18,594 bases of DNA from Glomus cerebriforme (lineage: Eukaryota; Glomeromycota; Glomeromycetes; Glomerales; Glomeraceae), in assembly GCA_003550305.1 (NCBI GenBank), contig QKYT01000161.1, forward strand, positions 41,919-60,512. The letters are read 5' to 3'. Each line of letters opens with the position of its first letter. Position 1 is the stretch's first letter. The translations under genes were made by a program, and so were the position numbers. This document shows positions 10,273-18,594 of the stretch, in pieces. The notes under the pieces were generated by a model. It had not been told where the DNA came from, made no database searches, and was given only the letters and a program-made list of their open reading frames with translations.

Positions 10273-10290
10273 GGGTACAAATTTGTGCCC
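10273..10290. repeat. 18-bp near-perfect palindrome
   Basis: gggtacaaatttgtgccc is self-complementary except for one mismatched pair (t at position 4 against g at position 15). It stands out as a GC-ended palindrome in AT-rich DNA. It could be a binding site for a dimeric regulator or repeat debris; no gene is near. Confidence 0.35.
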
Positions 10291-10668
10291 ATTTTTTATT
10301 TCGTGTCTATGACCGCCATTATATTCAAAAAAAGGGTGTTTAATTACGGAAATACCGTATTTAAGAGTTTATCAAATAATCGTCCATTGACTTCAACAGA
10401 ATTTTAAATTGTAACGGTCTTGTCATTAAGCACTTCAAACTAAAAATATAGGGCGTGATCAAATAATAATAAAGATTGTAAATTTAAAAAAATCTAAACG
10501 CTATTTTACAATTTTATTTCAAGTATTACAGCATATTGGTTTAATTTTCACTGCGCCAAACTTTAGTTGAGACTGTGACGAAATCGGTGACAAAGCATAT
10601 TAGTACAGTATCTCTGAAATACAGTATCTGATGATCGGTAACTTCTTTATAAATTACCATGATTTAAC

Positions 10669-10780
10669 AAAATTAAGCCTCCCGTTTTTGCACATAATGC
10701 TGGCTGAGCTCGTCATAACGCAGGTCAAGCCTCAATAATTCTGGTAAGGGTGGTTATTTCGGGGGGGGGGGGCTTAATTT
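10669..10780. repeat. Short inverted-repeat element with a G12 run
   Basis: The left arm aaattaagcc (10670-10679), followed by tcccg, pairs with the right arm ggcttaattt (10771-10780), which is preceded by a run of twelve G (10761-10772). The 10-bp cores match perfectly. The interior is GC-richer and contains cataatgctggc, a word also present near 7880. The structure suggests a dispersed foldback repeat. Confidence 0.42.
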
Positions 10781-12878
10781 CGGAAATGGTTCAACCGAAA
10801 TGGATCTTATTTTTTGTAAAACTATGATAGAGTTTTGTTTTGGTATACTTGATTAGTTTAGTTTAATTTTTGTTCATTTGATGATTTTGATATTTACGTT
10901 AATCACGTCACGAAAATCCGAACTTAACTATTCATACTAATATGTATATGTAAAGATTGACAATCTTTTTTTCATTAAGAAATTTCGAGAATAAAAATTA
11001 TAATACGACCAGAAAGAAGCAAATAAATTAATCCTCATTCCGAAAAAAAAATCAAAATTAATTATCATGTAAAAAAAAATGGCAAATATATTTTATTTGT
11101 ACATTAAAGAATTCGTAATATATGATGACATTTAGCAACTATCTAGATTTATAGCAATAATATTAGCAAGAGACAAAGAAGTGATGGCAATGTATTGAAA
11201 TATTTGTCCAGCGAGTTTACTTTTTTAAGAATGAGCCTTGTTTGAAAAAAGTTTATAAATATATCAACAAAATTCAGGAATACTTTTGTGTCATTAGATG
11301 AATAATAATGTGAAAAGTTATTTTATCCGACATACATGTCTTAACTATTATATTACACCAACCGCCTTCTCGTCTTGAAACCTAAAATAGAATTTCACCC
11401 AAGCTATAAAGCAAATAAGCTTACAATTAATGAAAGTTCCGATTAAATAATATAAGCGTCATCGATTTGGATACAAAATAAAGTTACATGTCAACTTCTA
11501 GTCATAATTGATAATCTTAAGTTACACTCATCAAAACTTATGGAGATTCATATAGATAGTTCCTCCATGATGCAAGTAATATTTTATTCTCTTCAGTTCT
11601 GCAAAAACTTTTATGCACTGTTCGAAGATGATGAGAAAAAAAAAAGTTGTGCGGCATTAGATCTACATAATCATCTCAGCTCCAATAGCGGTTTGTTTTC
11701 CTGATTTGATGCGAACTGAACTTTGTGAACAAAGGACCTGCGAAATAATATAAGGTTCACGCCAGGGTGAAAAATTATTTTGTCGCACAGTATGTTGCTT
11801 AATGAAAATCAAAAAAAAACGTGTTTGATACGAATACGTGCAAATGTATTGCGCATGCCGCACGGATTTTCAAAATCTATTTTAAGACGAAATACAACCC
11901 CACATATTGTCATACCATGTTCCTGTCGCTTTATTATTTATAAAGTAAAATAAGCAAAAACTACCGTAATACAAAAAAAATAATCACTTAACCCCTGAAT
12001 TTGAACAGAACAATACTAAAATTTTTCTGTCAAAAAACAATAAGCGTAAATCCAAAGTATAAGATAATTATCTGCACCAATGTATTTTTAAAATAACATC
12101 CTAATTAATTAAAGCAGCACAATAACAATCAATATTGGCGAATATGATCCAAACCTACATTTTTTAAAATGGATAGGGAAAATTTTGTATAATAATTATT
12201 TACGTTATAAAGGTGCAAAGTATTATGATAACTAATAATATAAATATAGAAAAAATATATATATGCACGTAATCAAAATGTGTAACAAGATTTAAATTTT
12301 GCTTAACGTGACTAGTAGATTTTCGGAAATTTAGTTTGTGAAGGGCGTTTTACTTACATACAGTAAAGGAGGGAATGGGGGAATAAGGGACCATAAAAAA
12401 ACAATCAAATTGGGACAGCCCAATAATTTGCTAAGTAATACAAATATTCATTGTAATATAAATTTATTGCAGCTCAGGAATATAAAATATTGTCAATCTA
12501 ATATGGATTGGTATGAGTTATCCTAAATAACTAATAAAAGTAAAACCGAAAATAGTATGTGTAATTAAATTTTCGTAATAAATGGAAATTTTTAATAAAA
12601 CAAATTCGACGATCCAACGATGCAAAAAAAGAAAGAAATTCGGTATATCATGCAATCAGTCGGTGTGTCCCGTAATCCCTCTGCAAAAAAAATAAAAACA
12701 ACTAATATATTAATGTTACGCTATACAATTCTTGGCGGTTACGCATACCGAAAATTCCATTTAGATTCCTCATTTCGTTCCTCTTTACCAACGCTGGCGT
12801 TTACACCAATTATTTGTTTGTTTAATCCATTAAAATTTAAGGACGGATATACCTCTTTAAAAAATTCAACAAATTTCT

Positions 12879-12886
12879 TATAAAAG
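12879..12886 (+). promoter_or_regulatory. TATA box of the ML-domain gene
   Basis: TATAAAAG lies 100 bases upstream of the ATG at 12979, a close match to the consensus and the only strong one in the local upstream region. An A-rich leader precedes the start codon. Confidence 0.6.
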
Positions 12887-12978
12887 GGCAACGATTTCAA
12901 TTTACTCTGACCAAAAACATTTAAAAAAGTTTTTTAATTATTACATCAAAGAAAAAAAAAAAATAAATAAAAGAAATC

Positions 12979-13410
12979 ATGAAGCAATCTTTGATTTTTA
13001 TGGTCATTTTGGCTACGTTTTCAATGGTTAATTCCATTCCACATAAACTTACTAAGAGAGATACTGCCTTTGGACCATGTGCTGATGGTTCACCCCAAAT
13101 CACTGTAGCACTTTCACCTGATCCTCCACTTGCTGACCAACTCACTACGTTTACTATTACCGGAACAATGCCTGTCGACACAGGTGCCCAAACGGTTATT
13201 ACATTTTTTGATGATACTGATGCGGTCGAAGGTGACCCCATTTCTACTGATATTTGCTCTTCAGAAGGAGTAACGTGTCCAGAAACTACTTTAGATTTCA
13301 CACAAAGTGTTCAAATGCCAGCCACCTTACCTAATAGTATTCAAGTTCAGGTTATGGATCAAACTGGCGAAATTTTAGGTTGTGCCACTGGTGATCTCGT
13401 TGCTGCTTAA
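12979..13410 (+). CDS. Secreted ML (MD-2-related lipid-recognition) domain protein
   Basis: A single exon encodes 143 residues. Residues 1-19 are a signal peptide ending near MVNS, followed by a short stretch IPHKLTKR whose Lys26-Arg27 is a Kex2-type cleavage site. The mature domain follows the ML pattern: FGPCADG with Cys34, a beta-strand PQITVALSPDPP, a TTFTITGT strand, Cys93 and Cys100 in a DICSSEGVTCP loop, a P..LPNSIQVQV strand and Cys134 in LGCATGDL near the C-terminus. Likely disulfides are 34-134 and 93-100. Fungal relatives include phosphatidylglycerol/phosphatidylinositol transfer protein and Npc2, which bind single lipids in a beta-sandwich cavity; this copy is at the short end of the family. 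GC content is clearly higher than in the flanks. The start is the first ATG, directly before the hydrophobic leader, with a TATA box 100 bases upstream. Sterol versus phospholipid as ligand cannot be decided. Confidence 0.9.
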   Translation: MKQSLIFMVILATFSMVNSIPHKLTKRDTAFGPCADGSPQITVALSPDPPLADQLTTFTITGTMPVDTGAQTVITFFDDTDAVEGDPISTDICSSEGVTCPETTLDFTQSVQMPATLPNSIQVQVMDQTGEILGCATGDLVAA

Positions 13411-15131
13411 AAAAAATCAAACACTTTAGTTCTTTGCATATAATTAATTTACTTTGTATTTTGTATTGCATTGATAAATTTATTTACCATATTACTTCTA
13501 ATCTTATTATTCTTAATTCTTAATGATTCAAGTTAAATTTTTTTCTTATATTTTCGCAAATCATATTTATAGATTTTAACATTTTTTCCATAGAAATTTT
13601 TTTTTAACTTGAAAGTAAAATGTTTTGGTATTAAAATGTTTATAATTGTCTTATAAGAAATATTCCAAAAAGAATTGAAATTATAATAAAATTGATACAA
13701 TTATTTTTCCTTTATAAAGAATCTGTGAATACCAATAAATCAATAATTTATTATTTAATTTTAAACTGAATAGATGATATGTGAATTGTGAAATATTAAG
13801 CGAAAATTTCGAAATTTCTAACAATATCATACGCAAAGATATAGATACAGTATAGACTGTATATGGTTGTCGTGCGTTCACGTTCCATTGATTTTGTAAC
13901 CATTGATCAATATAGTTCCATGCCAGAAAAAAAAATTAAATATTAAAGACATCGGAATGTAAAAAATTTTACATGAGGAACTATCATCGCACCACAATTG
14001 GCACAGTATCAAGGTGCAAGAACAGGTATAGTTGTTTATTAATAAAATTCTTCCTTGTCATTCAAGAAATGCGATAAATCGACGGAATTAATATCCAACA
14101 TTAAATTAAGGGATCATGATGTGTATAATTAATTATAATTGACTCGTTATTAATTCTGATACATTTATTTGATACTTATTGAACCTTGAACCTCTTTAGC
14201 GCAGTTTTACCACGGACCATGGTGTTACAGAAGGAAATTCAACTCAGCTACTGCAAATATTGAATGCTCCAGCAAACCAAACAAAGATCCTATATCAATT
14301 CTGGATTTAGCACTAACAATAATTCGATGAGTTAACAATAACTTTATAAATCACATTAATCTATTGCAGCAAGGTAACGATCTGGAAAATTTTGTACCTC
14401 CTTTAATAATATTGAAGTTATTATTAAGCCATATCATATTGTCCATTAAATTCAGAATTTTTTTGTAGAACAGGTGTTGTAAAATTTGATAATATCTAGT
14501 TTCTGTATCACATTAACATCAAGTCATCAAGCGAAAGAAAAATACTAAAGGGAATCCTTTATTATTTGTGCATGATCAGAATTGTAAATAAAAGGTAATG
14601 TGAATTAAATAAGAAAAGTAGCTTCTTCGACTTTAATTTAATTGTGGTTCCTTGAGGAAAAAGGACTGTATTACAAATGACTATTGACTATTAGGAAATC
14701 AGCTAAGGATGTTCTCTTGATGATCGCAAAAAACAGGAGAAACAAAACAAAAAAAAAGTTAATTGTTAATTTATTTTTGAAAGTTTTTTCCGGGTCTTTT
14801 TATATTTTGATGTACAAAAGCTTGGCAAAAATACAGACATTATTTCTTATATCATAAGATACGCCGTTAAAATATGTTTCTTGAGTCGCACAAATTAATT
14901 ACAAGTCTTGGCAAATCTTGGCAAATATTTTACGGAATCCATGAATATCATTTACTTTGGCGCAGCCATGAAAAATAATGAAAGTTTAACGCTCGTAATA
15001 AAACAGTTTATTTTAATATTGAAATTCTGATTCACTGAAATAAGTATATTTTATTATATAAAAGCATTTTTTTATTACTATTTTCCCTTTACTTCTTTTA
15101 TAAAGATCTTATCAGTGTTAAAAGCTAAAAA

Positions 15132-15472
15132 ATGCTTCAAAAGCGTGTTAATAAACACGACTTTATCAAACTTGATTTTACTAGCGCAAGTGCTCTTCAC
15201 CTTTCTTGAAGATTTCCAAGGTTTCAATTTTTATTTTACCACTATTACTCACGATACTCCTAAATCAACTTCTGAAATTCAAGAAAAAAACGTTTTTATC
15301 GAAACTCCAGACTGACAAATCAACCGTGTATCACTTGAGAACATTACAGATTCTAATTTTTGAACAAGAAGTTCGTGAATTGTACAAATGTCCAAAAAAA
15401 AAAATTAAAAATACTTCTGGTGAATATAAAGTAAAAACAATAAAAGCTGTTGATGCTTTTAATCCCTATTAA
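15132..15472 (+). pseudogene. Frameshifted coding-like relic, unidentified
   Basis: Three consecutive segments in different frames read like protein: an ATG at 15132 opening MLQKRVNKHDFIKLDFTSAS; then EDFQGFNFYFTTITHDTPKS from about 15208 to the stop near 15315; then DKSTVYHLRTLQILIFEQEV to a stop at 15472. Single frameshifts would link them. No family is recognised, and no domain or localisation signal is apparent. Confidence 0.28.
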
Positions 15473-16012
15473 AAATTTCTCATGAAAAATAAAAGATTGA
15501 AGAAAAGAGTAGGGTTTTGGTGAAAAAGAAGGATCAATGGCGTTAACAGCACATCGAGTTCATGATGTCCAAAAGATCTTTTGATCGGGTATTCTTTCGA
15601 GTTGCAATTTTTTATGTAAATCAATTTCAATCTTTACCAAATGGTGGCTTTCTTTTTTCGCTGTCATCGCGGCAAAAACATTTTTGGATGTAGAATTGAG
15701 GTTCAAAAAGCAATTGATGATATTACTTAATATCATTCTAACGTCCTAATAATCACAAAAAAATTTTTTTTTTACGTGTAATCCAGATTTGTGTTAATAA
15801 AAATTACACTATGGTATTAATGGTTAGTATATTCTTCAAAATACCGATGTGCCGGAGGATGTTATTTTGAGTTAATAGATCATAAAAGTTATAAATCTTA
15901 TAATATATAAATAATTAAATACCCATAAAAATGGGACTATGACCACCAACAGTAATTAGTAATTAACAAGGGGTTATGAGACCTACCTATAATTACATTT
16001 TTATTATTGATT

Positions 16013-16701
16013 TAACTACAAAATTTCTCCTCTAATGGAATATTCTTATAAAGAAATAGATTTATCCCATGAAGTTTATTGGTTGTAAATTCATCTTTAC
16101 TTTCTATAGTAAAGATAATGTAGCGACCTGATGCAGTGTGTTGGTTTCGTTGATCCATTTAATAATTAATCGGAAATAATCTGTCAATTAATATTGAATT
16201 TAATCTAATATGAATTGATTGTTTGAAGAGACGGAAATTGTTCCAATTTACTTTTTTTTAAAAAAATCAGGCGGAATGACTGTAGATACTGTGATAGTTG
16301 GATTTTTATATAATAAATGTCATAATTTTTTTAAATGATTGATTAATGGAATAAATTTTTTCAGAGTATTCGCTAAATTTATTCTTGTCCACAATGAAAC
16401 GTCTAGTATTTTATTAACATCTTCTGCAGCATTTGTGGATGAAGTATGGTGAAATCCAATGTATCCTCATTTAATGAATAAAAATTTTATGATTTAAAAA
16501 AATAATTTCTGGCTATTCATTAATCGTATTTAAACAAAATTCATAGAGTTTTTTAAATAATTCATGAGCTGGTGAGTGAGTAGTGAGTGATACTGAATTT
16601 TCGATGAATCTGGTTTGGGTATTGCCTTGAAGAAAGATCCAATAATTCCAAAATATTAAATTTCCTTAAAATTAAAGAAAATCAAAAATCTCACTAGACA
16701 T
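16013..16701 (-). pseudogene. Decayed protein-coding relic with several stops, unidentified
   Basis: From an ATG at 16701 the minus strand reads in interrupted segments: MSSEIFDFL, then THSPAHELFKKLYEFCLNTI ended by TAG (16515-16513), then after a frame change SSTNAAEDVNKILDVSLWTR and INLANTLKKFIPLINHLKKL ended by TGA (16322-16320), continuing in the same frame as HLLYKNPTITVSTVIPPDFF. A further frame change leads to HTASGRYIIFTIESKDEF and ends near 16013. Composition and helix-like patterns are protein-like across about 690 bases. I do not recognise the family. Two or more frameshifts and at least four stops make it non-functional unless heavily spliced, and good splice sites are not evident. 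Confidence 0.42.
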
Positions 16702-17129
16702 ATTTCAAAAAAAAACAATATCTATAAAATAATTTTCTTCAAAAAAATAAATACGATAAATCATCATTATAAAACAAATTAATTAATTACCTAAAAATTT
16801 ATTCAAAAAATTTTGGATTAAGTACTTCATCTATTATTTAGTTTTTCTTTTAGTTCGTTCAGTTTTCTCTCGCAAAAAAAATATGAAGAAATAAAAATAC
16901 AAATGAATACACATAAATTTCTTTAACATTCTTCTTTTCCAATTCGAATTATTAATATTTGCATATTTATTTCATTTTCGTAAAATGGAATATAATCTTG
17001 AGATAATTGTGAACATAAAAATTTATTTTCGTAATACGAATAATGTTAAGTTCAAAAACTATTTTATTTAAATAAATGTCTCATAATTTAGGATTAACTC
17101 GTGACGCTCCATTCGCTCATCAATCAATT

Positions 17130-17139
17130 TATATAAAAG
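17130..17139 (+). promoter_or_regulatory. TATA-box-like element before the small reading frame at 17225
   Basis: TATATAAAAG lies 95 bases before the ATG at 17225, similar in sequence and spacing to the TATA box of the ML gene. In AT-rich DNA a chance match is possible. Confidence 0.4.
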
Positions 17140-17224
17140 CCTAATACACGTGTTACTCACTGCGCCATTTAATAGTCATTTATTTGTCGTTGATCTATAC
17201 TGCATGATTTTCCCACAGTCAAAT

Positions 17225-17459
17225 ATGGAACCGTACCAGAGCAACGAATTTATATTTCAAAAAAAAAAAAAAAAATTTCTTTGCTTTATTAAAAATATCA
17301 ATCAAATCGATTTTAATGAACCAGTTAGAATAGAATTTTTTTTTTGATAGGAATTCTTGGTCCCTATTAGAATACCTAAACTATTGCAAAGATAAAAGAT
17401 TTATTCAAGAGCAAGCCAAGGAATACTTATTTTATTTGAAATTTTATATGCAAAAATGA
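17225..17459 (+). pseudogene. Possible small gene interrupted by a one-base homopolymer frameshift
   Basis: An ATG at 17225 opens MEPYQSNEFIFQ, runs through a poly-A tract (17259-17275, five lysines), then INQIDFNEPVRIEFFF to a stop just past a T10 run (17336-17345). In the next frame, starting directly after the T run, DRNSWSLLEYLNYCKDKRFI and QEQAKEYLFYLKFYMQK continue to TGA at 17457-17459. The 235-bp total is one base over a multiple of three, so one surplus T accounts for the break. A TATA-like box lies upstream. No family is recognised; no signal peptide or membrane segment is seen. It may be a recent pseudogene, a homopolymer sequencing error or a decayed fragment. Confidence 0.4.
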
Positions 17460-18594
17460 AGCAGCAAAAAATTTTGCATAGGTCATGACATTTCTTTAAA
17501 GTAATTTTCTTGATGGTATTTAATAACTAATCTGACTAATATACACATATGAAATCCCATTTGTTTATTCACATAAAAGAGTGGGGACTATGTACCTTGT
17601 TCTAATCCTTTTTTTAAAAAAAATTAAGAGAAACTGCTTCATCTGGAGGGTTGAGAGGCATAGTTGTTATCAATAGTGCTGTATCAATGGACTTTGTAAT
17701 ATAATCCATTCTTATTATTCAACATTTTGTAAATGAACCTGTCACTTTTCTTTTTCTAAGTTGATATAACCTATACATTATGCATTTTTTCTTCAAATTG
17801 TTGCTACGTTTCTTTTAGTAAATATTCTCTTTTTCTTTTAACTTGTTATTTATCCTTTTTATTTCATTTCCGCATTTTCTTTCTATGTGTTTATTCTTTA
17901 TCTTGAGTTCATTTTCTATTATTCCTTATTATATTTCTTTAACCATCTGTTTGTATGTTTATCTTTTATTTTTATTCTACTCTTTTTCTTACCTTTATTT
18001 TGAATAAAACTTTAAATTTTATCTTGAAGTATTCTTCCTTAAAGACATTTTGTATTTTTTTCTTCTTACTTCTTTTATCTTCTTGCTGCTCGCTAAAAAC
18101 TTTCATCATGATAATTTCTTTAGTCTTCAATATTGCTTCATAAACATAAATACAAGGAATCAAAGAGAGGGAATTCTAGTCTAAACCAAATCAGCCGATT
18201 AGGATATACTCGATTATTTGACTGGCTTTTCCTTGCCTGTTATGAGGAAAATCACTCATACTTGATATTTTACGTGATGACAGTTTCTTATAATCAATGT
18301 CAATTATGATATAATCTGTTAATATGGTTAATGTTTATTATAATATACAGTAAAAAGTAGCTAAATTATAAAAATGAGTCATCACTAGACACATAACCTG
18401 GACAAACGCAAAAAATACGGTGATTTTGTTCAGAAATTGTTTAGGTTATATCCTAGAGTGTTGTGTTGTATTCAACATTTCATGAACAGTATATTCTGTA
18501 TACAGCCCGTGTATCAAAGATTCAAATAATTTTTAACACTATATACAGATCATACTATATATTTGATGGTATCAGGTGATTTTAATTATAATAG
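17460..18594. other. AT-rich 3' end of the window, no supported gene
   Basis: The stretch 17740-18110 is strongly pyrimidine-biased on the plus strand. Its reverse complement reads as Lys/Glu/Asn-rich, coiled-coil-like peptides in broken frames (an open stretch at 17972-18163 and another near 17830-17910), which could be a decayed charged-repeat gene or simply skewed low-complexity DNA. The final 400 bases hold nothing I can name. Confidence 0.4.

Larger units (their letters stand above)
8930..12878. other. Long gene-poor interval
   Basis: About 4 kb without a supported gene. Several open frames (9404-9619 plus, 11663-11863 minus, 12338-12526 and 12620-12883 plus) have no recognisable family and most lack an ATG in a sensible context. 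It contains a near-palindrome at 10273-10290 and a small inverted-repeat element at 10669-10780. A GC-richer stretch at about 9700-9850 has no coding pattern I can support. Confidence 0.5.
13411..17129. other. Gene-poor interval with decayed coding relics
   Basis: No intact gene is supported. Two multi-frame relics are listed separately (15132-15472 plus, 16013-16701 minus). A 42-codon open stretch at 14205-14330, starting after a possible acceptor (tttagcgcag) and containing QFYHGPWCYRRKFNSATANI, reads like protein but has no start or partner exon. A short ATG frame near 15562-15696 is similarly unsupported. The rest is AT-rich with homopolymer runs. Confidence 0.45.

Noticed and set aside
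12620..12883. Open frame with an ATG directly upstream of the ML gene
   Set aside because: No recognisable domain, and it runs into the TATA box of the ML gene; more likely promoter-proximal DNA.
12921..13301. Minus-strand open frame of 126 codons
   Set aside because: It is antisense to the ML-domain gene; its open frame reflects the codon use of that gene.
14205..14330. A 42-codon protein-like stretch after a possible splice acceptor
   Set aside because: No start codon, no identifiable upstream exon and no family match; kept only as a note in the interval entry.
1..18594. tRNA, rRNA and CRISPR arrays
   Set aside because: Scanned by eye for tRNA T-arm-like GTTCGA sequences with a matching acceptor stem and for regularly spaced repeats; none was convincing. 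A covariance-model search was not possible.

Overview
The window reads as AT-rich eukaryotic nuclear DNA with low gene density, short introns and many decayed repeats. The gene families (MIR-domain proteins with a lineage-specific N-terminus, an LPMO-like BIM1 copper protein, a short secreted ML-domain protein and a relic of the large BTB family) fit an arbuscular mycorrhizal fungus of the Rhizophagus type. That assignment is inferred from recognised families, not from a database search.

Layout. Positions 1-976 hold a degenerate, apparently nested inverted-repeat element (170-686) and no gene. Two four-exon paralogues lie in the same orientation at 977-2200 and 4635-5938. Each encodes a Gag-capsid-like N-terminal half joined to a C-terminal MIR beta-trefoil, and all three intron positions and phases are the same. 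Between them are a broken BTB gene on the minus strand, a second coding-like relic and a hAT-like MITE. Positions 5939-8114 carry repeat debris, including a hairpin with flanking perfect palindromes (6186-6272) and a coding-like relic at 6507-6794. A three-exon, minus-strand BIM1-like copper-binding gene with secretion and GPI-anchor signals occupies 8115-8869. About 4 kb without a supported gene follows, with a small inverted-repeat element carrying a G12 run. The intronless secreted ML-domain gene is at 12979-13410, behind a clear TATA box. The last 5 kb contain only relics, apart from a possible small gene at 17225-17459 that has a TATA box and a one-base homopolymer frameshift.

How it fits together. 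The two Gag-MIR genes are a tandem duplication and probably encode cytosolic proteins of unknown role. The BIM1-like and ML proteins are both predicted to enter the secretory pathway (wall or membrane copper handling, and lipid binding or transfer), but they are 4 kb apart on opposite strands and nothing shows co-regulation. The most unusual item is the apparent Gag-capsid/MIR fusion, a candidate domesticated retroelement protein present in tandem.
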